Assembly: GCF_014172375.1 (NCBI RefSeq)
Contig: NZ_WNXD01000001.1
Coordinates: forward strand, 1,054,001-1,118,000
Origin: Pedobacter planticolens
Lineage (GTDB): Bacteria > Bacteroidota > Bacteroidia > Sphingobacteriales > Sphingobacteriaceae
Direction: 5' to 3'
DNA length: 64,000 bases
Each line of letters begins with the position of its first letter. Within the stretch, counting starts at the first letter, position 1. Below, in pieces: positions 26,555 to 35,409 of the stretch. A program made the position numbers and the translations under genes. The notes under the pieces were generated by a model, which was not told the DNA's origin, made no database searches, and was given only the letters and a program-made list of their open reading frames with translations.

Positions 26555-26594
26555 TACAGAAGCCCGATTAATATTAGTCGGGCTTCTGTATTTT
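26555..26594 (+). terminator. Rho-independent terminator of the M1 peptidase gene
   Basis: TACAGAAGCCCGA pairs perfectly over 13 bp with TCGGGCTTCTGTA and is followed by TTTTAC. It lies 31 bp after the stop codon. A second small hairpin CCAAAGGAGTTCCTTTGG (26531-26548) precedes it. Confidence 0.85.
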
Positions 26595-26647
26595 ACTTCT
26601 TGCTCGCTACAATCCTGTTTAGTTAACAAAAGATTGTGCAAGTAGAC

Positions 26648-26764
26648 CGTCATTCCCAACTTGATTGGGAATCGTAATGCGGTAGTAGGTACTAACACAC
26701 TACCTAGTTTTCTATCGCCTTACGATTAGCACTTCGTGGTTCCCGTTTTCACCGGAATGACGAG
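26648..26764. repeat. GTCATTCCC-type double-hairpin palindrome
   Basis: The outer arms CGTCATTCC and GGAATGACG pair, and the inner CGTAATGCG pairs with CGCCTTACG; the left arm contains CCCAACTTGATTGGG. This is the same design as 13226-13313 but longer in the middle (117 bp). It lies between the convergent M1 peptidase and the 26799 gene, downstream of a proper terminator. Confidence 0.7.
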
Positions 26765-26798
26765 AAAAGTAAAGAGATAACGAATATTAATCGCATAA

Positions 26799-27644
26799 TT
26801 ATTTATATTCCGTAATCGGGTAATACGCTTTTTCAATTACACCCTCATCACTTAATAACTGATTTAAAATTGGGTCTGCTAAAACTTTAGCAATGGTAGT
26901 TCTTTTGCCATTCACCCATATTTTATTTTGAATTAACCGAATACCATGACTATAATCGGCCCAAGTATTGGTGTGTTTGTTATAAAGTGGCTGTATTGCT
27001 TTTCCATCTGGTTTATGCCAGCCATAAATAACTACTTTTGGAGTTTTCTCGCTATATATTTTATTGCTTATTATAACATCTTTTTTATTTCCAGCAGTTA
27101 ATTCGCTGTTATTATGCTGAGTGGAATAAGGTATCAACTGTGTTTTAACTAATTCATTATGAGTTATAAAAATAGGAACAGTGGTCATTGCTTTAGTAGG
27201 AGGAATGGGTTGTGGTTCTACTTTTATGATTGCATTTTGGTAAATCAAATCAACCATTTTTCTGGTTGGCAACGTACATTTTAACAAATTAGCAACACGT
27301 TGTGCTAAAATTGGCGTCATTGGCATATACATATAATCATCATTGCTACCAATTGCTATATAGTCTGGCAGTACAAAAAAATCTATAGAGTACTCTTGAT
27401 TATTTATTTTTGAGCTATAACTAACCTTTTTCAGTTTTCTTAAAAAATCAGGAATATTACCACTCTTAATTTCTTTGTAAATAATATTTTCTCGATCAAC
27501 CAAACTCAAATTGCTGTCAATAATTGAATTGGCAAAAGCTTTTCCGCCTAATGCATCCGCCTTGTGAGCTTTTAATTTTAATTCTTGTGCATTTACAAAG
27601 GCAAAATGAAATAAGAATAAGAGTAATGCAACTGTGGTTTTCAA
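26799..27644 (-). CDS. Secreted protein of unknown function
   Basis: The 281-residue product has a signal peptide (cleavage after FVNAQ, about residue 20). The mature protein has mixed alpha/beta character, with segments VIYGWHKPDGKAIQPLY and TWADYSHGIRLIQNKIWVNG near the end that look conserved, because WADYSHGIR holds a cluster of polar residues and a His. I do not recognise the family and cannot assign a reaction, though this part could be an active site. It is a single gene between a REP palindrome and an Rnk-like gene. Confidence 0.65.
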   Translation of the reverse strand: MKTTVALLLFLFHFAFVNAQELKLKAHKADALGGKAFANSIIDSNLSLVDRENIIYKEIKSGNIPDFLRKLKKVSYSSKINNQEYSIDFFVLPDYIAIGSNDDYMYMPMTPILAQRVANLLKCTLPTRKMVDLIYQNAIIKVEPQPIPPTKAMTTVPIFITHNELVKTQLIPYSTQHNNSELTAGNKKDVIISNKIYSEKTPKVVIYGWHKPDGKAIQPLYNKHTNTWADYSHGIRLIQNKIWVNGKRTTIAKVLADPILNQLLSDEGVIEKAYYPITEYK

Positions 27645-27723
27645 ATTTTTATGTATATTTTATTAAAGTTATTAATAAAAATGAACGAGCATCAATTAAT
27701 TAATACTCGTTCATAAACTTTGT

Positions 27724-28125
27724 TTAAGTAAGCCTAGAAACTTTTAGAATTTGAAAAGATTTAATTCCCTCTGGAAGTTCCCATTGTATAATTGCATCTT
27801 CTGCATAACCTAAAGTGGCAATACCAATTGCTGATAAAATAGAGGTTGTACCATTTTTTCTTCTTGCTTTTTGTGGAGATACAAATTTGCGGATGATCTC
27901 TTCTGAAGTTTGTAGATCTTTTACTGTAACTAGTGAATTTATTGTAACCACATTATTTGGTAAATCTCTATTTAAAACTTGTTTAGCATTTTTTAATTCA
28001 ATTTCTAACTTTTCTTCGTTTAACCTATTTAATTTTTTCTTTTTAATTTGTTCTTTTAAAAGGTCGTAAATGCCTGTTGTTAAAATGATGGAAGTTTTTG
28101 TTACTTGAATATCTTGATTGTTCAT
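27724..28125 (-). CDS. Rnk/GreA-type regulator
   Basis: The 133-residue product has an N-terminal helical hairpin region (LKEQIKKKKLNRLNEEKLEIELKNA) and a C-terminal GreA/Rnk beta domain (NNVVTINSLVTVKDLQT...PEGIKSFQILKV). It resembles the short GreA/GreB-C proteins of Bacteroidota that bind RNA polymerase through the secondary channel, or Rnk, which lacks transcript cleavage activity. The coiled coil is too short for a normal GreA. The small membrane protein gene lies 27 bp upstream. Confidence 0.75.
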   Translation of the reverse strand: MNNQDIQVTKTSIILTTGIYDLLKEQIKKKKLNRLNEEKLEIELKNAKQVLNRDLPNNVVTINSLVTVKDLQTSEEIIRKFVSPQKARRKNGTTSILSAIGIATLGYAEDAIIQWELPEGIKSFQILKVSRLT

Positions 28126-28152
28126 GATAATAAATTTGAATAATGAATGATG

Positions 28153-28356
28153 TTAAATCCTGACTTTACTAGATCTAATTTTATAAAATTTGTAAAGCTT
28201 TTGCTTAACGCTGAGTTGATTATGAATACCTTTTAAAACGCCACTTACTACAATAAATAGAAGTACTAAAAGCGGATTTAGTATAGTTAATGCTAATAAA
28301 ATGATAAAAATATCAACCACGATGATAAGCATGAAAGCTGCTTTTAATAAGCGCAT
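28153..28356 (-). CDS. Small membrane protein, 67 residues
   Basis: The product has two hydrophobic stretches (about residues 5-24 and 26-44, divided by NPL) and a basic tail (VKQKLYKFYKIRSSKVRI), consistent with a helical hairpin in the inner membrane with the tail in the cytosol. It lies upstream of the Rnk-like gene on the same strand. I know of no function. Confidence 0.6.
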   Translation of the reverse strand: MRLLKAAFMLIIVVDIFIILLALTILNPLLVLLFIVVSGVLKGIHNQLSVKQKLYKFYKIRSSKVRI

Positions 28357-28421
28357 ATCATATTTAATTAATGTGAATGATTTTTTTTGAATTGTCCCTT
28401 TTACCTGTCAAAGGCAAGGGA

Positions 28422-28580
28422 TTAATTTATAAAGTCTTTACTGCTTTTAAGACAAGAATCGCCTAATGAATATTGAATAGCTAAGAATCGTTTGTAGATG
28501 CGAAAGCTATCACGCAATTGTTGTTTAAAACAATTTTGAGATAATAAAAGATGTAATTTGCTTTGCATATAAACAAACAT
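28422..28580 (-). CDS. Possible small protein, 52 residues
   Basis: An ORF from ATG 28580 to TAA 28422-28424 encodes a 52-residue product with protein-like content (MQSKLHLLLSQNCFKQQLRD and KRFLAIQYSLGDSCLKSS), with a basic amphipathic middle. A second ATG four codons in may be the true start. It lies 65 bp upstream of the 67-residue membrane protein on the same strand. The rest of the 285 bp gap holds nothing I can identify. Evidence is limited to an open frame and amino-acid pattern. Confidence 0.35.
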   Translation of the reverse strand: MFVYMQSKLHLLLSQNCFKQQLRDSFRIYKRFLAIQYSLGDSCLKSSKDFIN

Positions 28581-28641
28581 AGGTCTTATTATAGGCTAAA
28601 AAGAATGTTTTTTGAACAATGACAATGTTATGCCAAATCTC

Positions 28642-29583
28642 CTAACGTTTAGTGCTGATTAAAAAATCAATATTTCGTTTTAAACCTGTAAACTTTGTTC
28701 TTTTAACTGCCGAACCTTTAAATACTTGTTTAAAAACCTCATCTGTCATTTCTATAAGTTCTGTTTTGTTCAGTTGTAAAAGTTCAAGTGCAGGTTTAAA
28801 AGCAGGTTCTTGATGTGGTGTTGCAAAGCGATTCCAAGGGCAAACATCCTGGCAAATATCACATCCAAATGCCCAGTTTTCCATTTTATGTTTAAACTCA
28901 TTCGGGATTTCATTTTTCAATTCGATGGTTAAATAAGAAATACATTTACTACCATCAACTACATAAGGAGCCATAATTGCATCCGTAGGGCAAGCATCAA
29001 TACAACGAGTACAAGAGCCGCAATGATCGGCAGCAAAAGGAGTGTCGTATTCCAATTCTAAGTCGATAATCAGCTCTGCTAAAAAGAAAAATGAACCGGC
29101 ATCTTTACTAATTAAGTTTGAGTTTTTGCCACGCCAACCTAAACCTGATTTTTGTGCCCAAGCTTTATCCATTACAGGTGCAGAATCAACAAAACATCGC
29201 CCAGAAACTTCGCCAATATTATCTTTAATAAATGCTAGTAATTCTTGAAGTTTTTCTTTTATCACAGTGTGATAATCAGCTCCGTAGGCATATTTAGAGA
29301 TTTTTGGAGCACTAATATCCAGCTGTTTATCTTCAGTAAAATAATTTAAGGTTAACGAAACTACAGATTTTGCATCATCAACTAATAGGGTAGGATTTAG
29401 GCGTTTATCGAAATGATTTTCCATGTAAGTCATTTCGCCGTGTCGATTTCCTTTTAACCAATTTTCAAGTCTAGGTGCTTCTTCTGCTAAAAATTCTGCT
29501 TTCGCAATTCCACAAGCCATAAAACCGAGCCTTAATGCTTCAGTTTTAATCATTTGACTGTATTTTGCAGAATTGTTGTACAT
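28642..29583 (-). CDS. queG: Epoxyqueuosine reductase
   Basis: The enzyme reduces epoxyqueuosine to queuosine in the wobble position of GUN-anticodon tRNAs, using cobalamin and two [4Fe-4S] clusters. The 313-residue product has the N-terminal QueG domain ([18 protein letters not shown], then [22 protein letters not shown]) and the C-terminal ferredoxin motifs [12 protein letters not shown] and [11 protein letters not shown]. Both Cys sets are complete. It is a single gene, divergent from the next small gene. Confidence 0.94.
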   Translation of the reverse strand: MYNNSAKYSQMIKTEALRLGFMACGIAKAEFLAEEAPRLENWLKGNRHGEMTYMENHFDKRLNPTLLVDDAKSVVSLTLNYFTEDKQLDISAPKISKYAYGADYHTVIKEKLQELLAFIKDNIGEVSGRCFVDSAPVMDKAWAQKSGLGWRGKNSNLISKDAGSFFFLAELIIDLELEYDTPFAADHCGSCTRCIDACPTDAIMAPYVVDGSKCISYLTIELKNEIPNEFKHKMENWAFGCDICQDVCPWNRFATPHQEPAFKPALELLQLNKTELIEMTDEVFKQVFKGSAVKRTKFTGLKRNIDFLISTKR

Positions 29584-29662
29584 AGATTTGCAAAGATAGG
29601 TTTTTGCATTAAAAACCTTTTAAAGCCTTAATTGTTGTTATACGAAACTAATTATTATCGTC

Positions 29663-29887
29663 ATGGAAAATACAACGCCTAATCATATCGAAGATCCAAA
29701 TAAGGGACATCCACCAATAGAAACTAATTACGAAGCTCATAAAGATAATCCAGGTCCAGCGCCAACTGTAAATGAGCCAGATAATAAGGGAGCAGGACAA
29801 GCAATGAAATGGATTATACCAGTTGTGGTAATAATTTTATTGGTAATCTATTTCTTGTATTTTAGAAATAACACTTCAACACATTAA
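29663..29887 (+). CDS. Small tail-anchored protein of unknown function
   Basis: The 74-residue product has a Pro/Asn/Glu-rich hydrophilic N-terminal half (HIEDPNKGHPPIETNYE...) and one C-terminal transmembrane helix (WIIPVVVIILLVIYFLYF), ending in a short polar tail. It is probably an inner-membrane protein with its N terminus in the cytosol. It ends 5 bp from the convergent ruvB. Confidence 0.6.
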   Translation: MENTTPNHIEDPNKGHPPIETNYEAHKDNPGPAPTVNEPDNKGAGQAMKWIIPVVVIILLVIYFLYFRNNTSTH

Positions 29888-29892
29888 AAGAT

Positions 29893-30915
29893 TTAAAACA
29901 ATTTTCCAGTTTGCCCTAATTTAATTCTACCTAAATGTTTATAGGCAGCTTCTGTAACTTCACGACCGCGGGCTGTGCGCATTAAATAACCTTCTTGTAT
30001 TAGAAAAGGCTCATAAACTTCTTCAATAGTGCCATCATCTTCGCCTACGGCTGTTGCAATGGTTTTTAGTCCCACTGGGCCACCTTTAAATTTATCTATA
30101 ATGGCCAACAAGATTTTATTATCCATTTCATCCAAACCATGCTCATCTACATTTAAAGCGGTTAAGGCGTAGCGAGCAATTTCGGTATCAATGTTTCCAG
30201 TACCTTTTATTTGTGCAAAATCTCTAGTACGACGTAAAAGTGCGTTTGCAATACGAGGCGTGCCACGACTGCGGCGAGCAATTTCGTAAGCACCTTCATC
30301 TGTAATTGGAGTTTTTAAGATTTCAGATGAACGTAAAACAATGGTAGTTAATATTTTAGCATCATAATAGGCTAGGCGTGAGTTAATTCCGAAACGAGCT
30401 CTTAATGGTGCAGTTAATAAACCCGAACGCGTGGTAGCACCAACTAAAGTAAACGGATTTAGACTGATTTGTACTGAACGGGCATTTGGACCGCTTTCAA
30501 GCATAATATCAATCTTGAAATCTTCCATTGCCGAGTACAAATATTCTTCTACCAAAGGTGATAAACGATGAATTTCATCAATGAAAAGAATATCTCCAGT
30601 TTCTAAATTGGTTAGTAATCCTGCTAAATCGCCTGGTTTATCTAAAACTGGGCCAGATGTAACTTTAATATTCACACCCATTTCATTCGCAATAATGTAT
30701 GATAGGGTAGTTTTTCCTAATCCTGGAGGACCGTGTAATAACACATGATCTAAAGCTTCGCCACGTAATTTGGCGGCTTTAACGAAAATCTTTAGGTTTT
30801 CCATGATTTTCTCCTGACCAGTAAAGTCATCAAACTCCTGTGGGCGTAATACTTTTTCAATATCACGTTCAATAGGGCTTAAATTTTCAGAAGAAGCATC
30901 AAGATTTTCGTTCAT
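29893..30915 (-). CDS. ruvB: Holliday junction branch migration helicase RuvB
   Basis: RuvB is the AAA+ motor of the RuvABC complex. I start at the ATG at 30915 (340 residues, [14 protein letters not shown]); the longer frame to 30942 reads into a dispersed repeat. Motifs present are Walker [10 protein letters not shown], Walker [10 protein letters not shown], sensor I and the arginine-finger region [18 protein letters not shown], and the C-terminal winged helix with [14 protein letters not shown]. The length fits the family. ruvA and ruvC are not in the window. Confidence 0.96.
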   Translation of the reverse strand: MNENLDASSENLSPIERDIEKVLRPQEFDDFTGQEKIMENLKIFVKAAKLRGEALDHVLLHGPPGLGKTTLSYIIANEMGVNIKVTSGPVLDKPGDLAGLLTNLETGDILFIDEIHRLSPLVEEYLYSAMEDFKIDIMLESGPNARSVQISLNPFTLVGATTRSGLLTAPLRARFGINSRLAYYDAKILTTIVLRSSEILKTPITDEGAYEIARRSRGTPRIANALLRRTRDFAQIKGTGNIDTEIARYALTALNVDEHGLDEMDNKILLAIIDKFKGGPVGLKTIATAVGEDDGTIEEVYEPFLIQEGYLMRTARGREVTEAAYKHLGRIKLGQTGKLF

Positions 30916-30917
30916 TT

Positions 30918-30975
30918 GGTAAAGATAATGGTTAATAGTCAATAGTCCATGGTCAATTAGCTATGAACCATCAAC
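30918..30975. repeat. TTGATAG-type intergenic repeat
   Basis: AATGGTTAATAGTCAATAGTC on the left and AGCTATGAACCATCAACC on the right pair around CATGGTCAATT. It is a short member of the family at 958, 3243 and 54703, again between co-directional genes (the dehydrogenase and ruvB). It sets the 5' limit of ruvB. Confidence 0.6.
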
Positions 30976-30981
30976 CAAAAA

Positions 30982-31869
30982 TTAGTTAAACTTGGTTGCA
31001 ACTTTAGCTTCTTTTACGCCATTGCTATAATCATAAAAACCTTCTCCAGATTTTACACCTTTTTTACCAGCCATCACCATATTTACCAATAATGGACAAG
31101 GTGCATATTTCGGGTTGCCAAAACCTTGATGTAAAACATTTAAAATAGCTAAACAAACATCTAATCCAATAAAATCAGCTAATTGCAATGGACCCATTGG
31201 ATGAGCCATGCCTAATTTCATTACCGTATCAATTTCATTTACACCAGCTACACCTTCAAATAGAGTATAAATAGCTTCATTTATCATTGGCATTAAAATT
31301 CTATTAGCCACAAAACCTGGGTAATCATTTACCTCAACTGGAGTTTTATCTAGTTTTTTCGAAAGTTCCATTACCTGATGGGTAGTTTCGTCACTTGTAG
31401 CATAACCTCTAATTACTTCTACCAATTTCATTACAGGAACTGGATTCATAAAATGCATGCCTATTACTTTATCACCACGATTGGTAACTGAAGCAATTTG
31501 AGTGATAGAAATAGAAGAAGTATTGCTAGCTAAAATAGCTTCAGGCTTAGCAAATTGATCTAAATCTTTAAATATTTTGAGCTTTAACTCGATGTTTTCA
31601 GTCGCGGCTTCTACAATTAAATCAGCGTTTTCTACACCAGCTTGTAAGTCGGTAATAGTAGTAATATTAGCTAAAGTTGTGTTTTTTTCTTCTTCAGTTA
31701 ATGTTCCTTTAGTAATCTGTCTTTCTAAATTTTTGGTAATAGTGGCTATTGCTCTTCCGAGAGCGTCAATGTTAATATCAACTAAATTTACTTGGTAACC
31801 AAACTGCGCAAATGTATGTGCAATCCCATTTCCCATTGTGCCAGAGCCAATTACTGTTATGTTCTTCAT
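30982..31869 (-). CDS. 3-hydroxyacyl-CoA dehydrogenase (3-hydroxybutyryl-CoA type)
   Basis: The NAD(P)-dependent enzyme oxidises or reduces the 3-hydroxy group of short-chain acyl-CoA. The 295-residue product is a stand-alone dehydrogenase with the Rossmann motif VIGSGTMGNGIAHTFAQFGY (residues 5-24), the catalytic region ASNTSSISI and GMHFMNPVPVMKLVEVI (His in HFMNP), and the C-terminal dimer domain with LQLADFIGLDVCL. It lacks a hydratase domain. It is likely a Hbd/PaaH-type enzyme for butyrate or beta-oxidation. pdxH follows upstream on the same strand. Confidence 0.9.
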   Translation of the reverse strand: MKNITVIGSGTMGNGIAHTFAQFGYQVNLVDINIDALGRAIATITKNLERQITKGTLTEEEKNTTLANITTITDLQAGVENADLIVEAATENIELKLKIFKDLDQFAKPEAILASNTSSISITQIASVTNRGDKVIGMHFMNPVPVMKLVEVIRGYATSDETTHQVMELSKKLDKTPVEVNDYPGFVANRILMPMINEAIYTLFEGVAGVNEIDTVMKLGMAHPMGPLQLADFIGLDVCLAILNVLHQGFGNPKYAPCPLLVNMVMAGKKGVKSGEGFYDYSNGVKEAKVATKFN

Positions 31870-31884
31870 ATTTTAAATTCTTGT

Positions 31885-32535
31885 TTAAGGAGCTAAACGA
31901 TTAGTTTGCCATTTTCCATTTATCAAATCGTATTTAATTCTGTCGTGTAAACGGCTAGTTCGTCCTTGCCAAAATTCTATTGATGTTGGTTTAACGATGT
32001 ATCCACCCCAATGTGCCGGTTTTGGAATTGTTTTACCTTCATATTGTGAGGTTAATTCTTCAACCTTTGTTTCTAATATTTTCCTATCGGAGATGATTTG
32101 ACTTTGAGGCGAAACAATGGCACCGATTTGACTTCCTTGTGGACGAGAATGGAAATACTTTTCCGAATCTTCTTTGCTTAATTTTTCTACTTTTCCTTCT
32201 ATACGAACTTGTCTCTCTAATTCTCCCCAAAAGAAAACTAAACAAGCTTGTGGATTTTTCTTTAATTCTTTACCCTTTGTGCTTAGGTAATTGGTGTAAA
32301 AACTAAAGCCATTTTCATCAAATCCTTTTAGTAAAACGATACGAGCATTTGGTTTGCCAGATTTATCGGCAGTTGCCAAAGTCATGGCATTGGGTTCAAA
32401 TATTTCGGCAGTCATTGCCTCAGAAAACCATTTATCGAACTGTTTAATTGGGTTTTTGTTAATGTCGTTATCGTTCAATTGTGCAGAGCGATAATCTTGT
32501 CTTAAATTTTCTAGTGTTTCTTTAGTAACCTCCAT
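31885..32535 (-). CDS. pdxH: Pyridoxamine 5'-phosphate oxidase
   Basis: The FMN enzyme makes pyridoxal 5'-phosphate from PNP or PMP. I start at the ATG at 32535 (216 residues, MEVTKETLENLRQDYRSA), because a TATTTTTG element sits immediately upstream and the 16 extra residues of the longer frame would cover the promoter. Family motifs include the N-terminal tyrosine segment, NARIVLLKGFDENGFSFYTNY, FFWGELERQVRIEG and the closing EFWQGRTSRLHDR...KWQTNRLAP. The neighbouring PLP-using sulfur enzymes are not linked. Confidence 0.94.
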   Translation of the reverse strand: MEVTKETLENLRQDYRSAQLNDNDINKNPIKQFDKWFSEAMTAEIFEPNAMTLATADKSGKPNARIVLLKGFDENGFSFYTNYLSTKGKELKKNPQACLVFFWGELERQVRIEGKVEKLSKEDSEKYFHSRPQGSQIGAIVSPQSQIISDRKILETKVEELTSQYEGKTIPKPAHWGGYIVKPTSIEFWQGRTSRLHDRIKYDLINGKWQTNRLAP

Positions 32536-32539
32536 AGTG

Positions 32540-32547
32540 CAAAAATA
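32540..32547 (-). promoter_or_regulatory. -7 promoter element of pdxH
   Basis: The minus strand reads TATTTTTG (TAnnTTTG) ending 4 nt before the pdxH ATG, so the transcript would start at or next to the start codon. The divergent yqgE start is only 48 bp away, so the two promoters overlap. Confidence 0.5.
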
Positions 32548-32583
32548 GGCTTTAGTTCTTTCAAAATTTCTTAAATTTCGCAA

Positions 32584-33147
32584 ATGTTAAGTAGAACTGA
32601 ACCATCAGCTGGAAAATTATTGATTTCGGAACCGTTTTTAAGCGATCCGAACTTTAAGCGATCGGTTATTTTATTAGCAGAGCATGAAGAAGAAGGGACT
32701 TTGGGTTTTATTTTAAATCAACCAAGTAGTTTGTTATTGAAAGACTTAGTGCCAGATTTGTGGCAAGCAGATTATCCAATTTTTATAGGTGGACCAGTTG
32801 AAGTTGATACCATTCATTTTATCCACCGCTGTTATGATAAATTAAATAGCGGCGAAGAAATTGCGAATGGCATTTATTGGGGAGGTAATTTCGAAACACT
32901 TAAAATTTTGGTAAATAATAATAGTATTTCTGAAAATGAAGTGAAATTCTTCTTGGGGTATTCTGGTTGGGGCAAAGAGCAATTAACCGAAGAAATTAAT
33001 ACAAACACTTGGATTGTTTCAGGTAAATATCATCAAGATATTGTTTTTTCGCACAACGAAGAAGAATTATGGCGAGAAGTAATTGTTAATCTAGGTCCAA
33101 AATATGCTCATGTAAGCAATTTCCCGAGTGATCCAAGCTTGAATTAA
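32584..33147 (+). CDS. YqgE/AlgH family protein
   Basis: The 187-residue product is a YqgE/AlgH (DUF179) protein: SAGKLLISEPFLSDPNFKRSV at the start, then EEGTLGFILNQPSS, PIFIGGPVEVD and FFLGYSGWGKEQLTEEI. The family is widespread and its molecular role is still not clear. It is divergent from pdxH and ends before a GAAAGTC-type palindrome shared with the purE end. Confidence 0.9.
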   Translation: MLSRTEPSAGKLLISEPFLSDPNFKRSVILLAEHEEEGTLGFILNQPSSLLLKDLVPDLWQADYPIFIGGPVEVDTIHFIHRCYDKLNSGEEIANGIYWGGNFETLKILVNNNSISENEVKFFLGYSGWGKEQLTEEINTNTWIVSGKYHQDIVFSHNEEELWREVIVNLGPKYAHVSNFPSDPSLN

Positions 33148-33151
33148 ATAG

Positions 33152-33215
33152 ACGGAAAGTCAGTAAGACAGAAAAGTCAGAAAGATGATAATGCTTACTC
33201 TTACGGACTTTCGGA
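33152..33215. repeat. GAAAGTC-type palindrome in a convergent gap
   Basis: GAAAGTCAGTAAGA (33155-33168) pairs with TCTTACGGACTTTC (33199-33212) with one mismatch, and further AAAGTCAG words lie between. It fills the 68 bp gap between yqgE and the purE stop codon, another example of a convergent gap occupied by a palindrome. Confidence 0.7.
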
Positions 33216-33704
33216 CTATTTTTCCATTTCACTTGCACTTTCCTCAACTTTTTTCTTCAAATCATCTTTATACGCTTGCATTTTTTGAGCTAAGTTATCA
33301 TCGGCAATTGCCAAAATTTGAACAGCCAATAAACCAGCATTTTTTGCAGCATTTAAGGCTACTGTAGCAACAGGAATCCCATTTGGCATTTGTAAAATAG
33401 ATAAGATAGAATCCCAACCATCAATAGAATTAGAAGATTTAACAGGAACACCAATTACAGGTAAAGTGGTTATGGAAGCCACCATTCCTGGTAAGTGAGC
33501 AGCACCACCAGCACCAGCAATTATCACTTTTAAACCTCTTTGAGCAGCATCTTTAGCATAAGTAAACATGCGTTCTGGTGTGCGATGAGCTGAAACGACA
33601 GTCATTTCAAATTCAACCCCAAATTCTTTACAGATATCAGCAGCATCTTGCATGATGTTTAAATCAGATTTGCTACCCATGATAATACCTACTTTTGCGC
33701 TCAT
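33216..33704 (-). CDS. purE: 5-(carboxyamino)imidazole ribonucleotide mutase
   Basis: PurE converts N5-CAIR to CAIR in purine synthesis. The 162-residue product has the class I PurE pattern, [19 protein letters not shown] at the start, [15 protein letters not shown] (catalytic His) and [15 protein letters not shown]. The last ten residues are a charged helix. It lies 51 bp downstream of purK, the usual partner. Confidence 0.95.
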   Translation of the reverse strand: MSAKVGIIMGSKSDLNIMQDAADICKEFGVEFEMTVVSAHRTPERMFTYAKDAAQRGLKVIIAGAGGAAHLPGMVASITTLPVIGVPVKSSNSIDGWDSILSILQMPNGIPVATVALNAAKNAGLLAVQILAIADDNLAQKMQAYKDDLKKKVEESASEMEK

Positions 33705-33755
33705 ATTTTTTTTTACTAAATTGTCCTTATTCTTTGTTCCTTGCTCTTTAATCTT

Positions 33756-34895
33756 TTAAGAAACTACTTTTAATGTTTGTTGTATATATCTAGCTTTTTC
33801 TATTGCGTTTTCACGGTTTTGATCTACAATAGTAATGTGCCCCATTTTACGGAATGGCTTAGTATATTTTTTTCCATATAAATGTACGTAAACACCATCA
33901 ATAGCCATTATTTTTTCTAAACCATCGTATTTTGCCAGACCATCATGACCTTTTTCACCTAGTAAATTTATCATAACTGCATTGCTAATAGAACGCGTAT
34001 CGCCCAATGGCAAATTGAAAATTGAACGTAAATGCTGTTCAAATTGCGAAACATAATTTCCTTCAATAGTTTGGTGACCGCTATTGTGCGGGCGAGGGGC
34101 TAATTCGTTTACTAATATTTCGCCATTTTTGGTGACAAACATTTCTACGGCCAATATTCCAGTAATATTTAATGCTGATGCAATATTCAATGCTATTTTC
34201 TCAGCTCTATGCTGAATATCATCTGGATAAGTTGATGGTGAAATTAAAAATTCAACCAAATTCGCTTCAGCATTAAATTCCATTTCCACCATCGGGAAAG
34301 TTTTCATATCGCCGTTAGCATTTCTAGCTACAATTACCGCTATTTCCTTATCAAAATCAACCAATTCTTCTATTAATGATGGTGCTTCGAAAGCATTTTC
34401 GATATCTGCAAGATTACTAATTTTCATTACACCCTTGCCATCGTAACCATCTTTTCGTTGCTTTAAAATATATGGAAAAGGAAAATTTCCGTTGCTTAAA
34501 TCATCTTTAGAATTTACTAGTTGAAAAGGGGAGGTTGGAATATCATTCTCTTTGAAAAATTGTTTTTGTACGCCTTTATCCTGAATCAAACGAATAACAC
34601 GCGACTGAGGAAACACTGATTTCCCTTCTTTTTCTAACTGTTCTAAGGCTTCGATATTTACTTTTTCAATTTCAATCGTAATGATATCGGCTTTTTTCCC
34701 AAAATTATAAACCGTGTCAAAATCTGTAATCGAACCGCATTCAAATTTATTAGCGATGTGTTTACAAGGCGCATCAGGATCAGGATCTAAAACCAAAGTG
34801 GTTAAATTGTAATTAATTGCCTCTTGTATCAACATTCTGCCGAGTTGCCCACCACCTAATATTCCTAATTTTTGCTCGCTTATCTGTTTTGCCAT
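33756..34895 (-). CDS. purK: 5-(carboxyamino)imidazole ribonucleotide synthase
   Basis: PurK carboxylates AIR with ATP and bicarbonate. The 379-residue ATP-grasp protein begins with LGILGGGQLGRMLIQEA, holds the ATP-binding loop KQRKDGYDGKGVMKI, and ends with the active-site region VNELAPRPHNSGHQTIEG. It precedes purE on the same strand, giving a two-gene purine unit. Confidence 0.95.
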   Translation of the reverse strand: MAKQISEQKLGILGGGQLGRMLIQEAINYNLTTLVLDPDPDAPCKHIANKFECGSITDFDTVYNFGKKADIITIEIEKVNIEALEQLEKEGKSVFPQSRVIRLIQDKGVQKQFFKENDIPTSPFQLVNSKDDLSNGNFPFPYILKQRKDGYDGKGVMKISNLADIENAFEAPSLIEELVDFDKEIAVIVARNANGDMKTFPMVEMEFNAEANLVEFLISPSTYPDDIQHRAEKIALNIASALNITGILAVEMFVTKNGEILVNELAPRPHNSGHQTIEGNYVSQFEQHLRSIFNLPLGDTRSISNAVMINLLGEKGHDGLAKYDGLEKIMAIDGVYVHLYGKKYTKPFRKMGHITIVDQNRENAIEKARYIQQTLKVVS

Positions 34896-34957
34896 TGCTT
34901 AATAATAGATTTTACGATGCAAAAATAACATTTTGAAGCTCAAATTCACTACAATTA

Positions 34958-35311
34958 TTGGATCAAGCGTAAAAATTGGAGGTTATGATTTTCATAAAGC
35001 TCTCATTTATTCCGTTTTTACTAATTACCCGGAAACTACTTTAAAACGTGCCATTTAATATTACTTCATTCCCATTTACCTTATAATTCATCTTTGCTTA
35101 ATACTAGAATACTATCACGTTTATAACAGTTTAACTATTGGCTCTAATTTAATTCGGACTTCAGTCGGACTTTGTTCGGATTCAATTGTCACAAGTCCGA
35201 ACTAACCCCGAACTAACTCCGTCTAAAGGCCGTTTTAACAATCTTGTTTTCCCAACGCAAAAACGAGGCAAAAAGCAACTTAATCAATCCCTAATTTTTA
35301 CGCTTGGTACC
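34958..35311 (-). repeat. Element copy 2: CAAGCGTAAAA inverted ends with GTCCG-rich palindrome
   Basis: The left end ATCAAGCGTAAAAATTGG (CAAGCGTAAAA at 34964-34974) is repeated in inverted orientation at the right end (TTTTACGCTTG at 35296-35306). The middle (35152-35222) has several CGGACT/AGTCCG words that fold back, such as TTCGGACTT with AAGTCCGAA. Read on the minus strand, TAATTAGTAAAAAC (35027-35014) and GAGAGCTTTA (35004-34995) match copy 1 at 6587-6615 in the same order and spacing. Confidence 0.62.
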
Positions 35312-35396
35312 TAATTTAAGTTCAGTTCTCGTCAAAAATACGCAGCTACTGTTGGGGCTAATTTGAACAGAACTGTAACTATTACCTGCAAACTTA

Positions 35397-35404
35397 TAAC
35401 TTTG
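35397..35404 (+). promoter_or_regulatory. -7 promoter element of the flavoprotein gene
   Basis: TAACTTTG matches TAnnTTTG exactly and is the same octamer as in the cysE promoter. It ends 5 nt before the ATG, so the mRNA may be leaderless or nearly so. No clear TTG lies at the ideal upstream distance. Confidence 0.55.
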
Positions 35405-35409
35405 CAATA

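Larger units (their letters stand above)
34896..35409. other. 514 bp divergent gap holding repeat element copy 2 and a promoter
   Basis: No gene was found between purK and the flavoprotein. The middle (34958-35311) is an inverted-end element. The right side (35312-35409) ends in a Bacteroidota -7 element next to the flavoprotein start. Confidence 0.6.

Noticed and set aside
30916..30942. Nine-residue N-terminal extension of RuvB
   Set aside because: The extra codons lie in a TTGATAG-type repeat; the ATG at 30915 fits the family.
32536..32583. 16-residue N-terminal extension of PdxH
   Set aside because: It would cover the TATTTTTG promoter element and the promoter space shared with yqgE.
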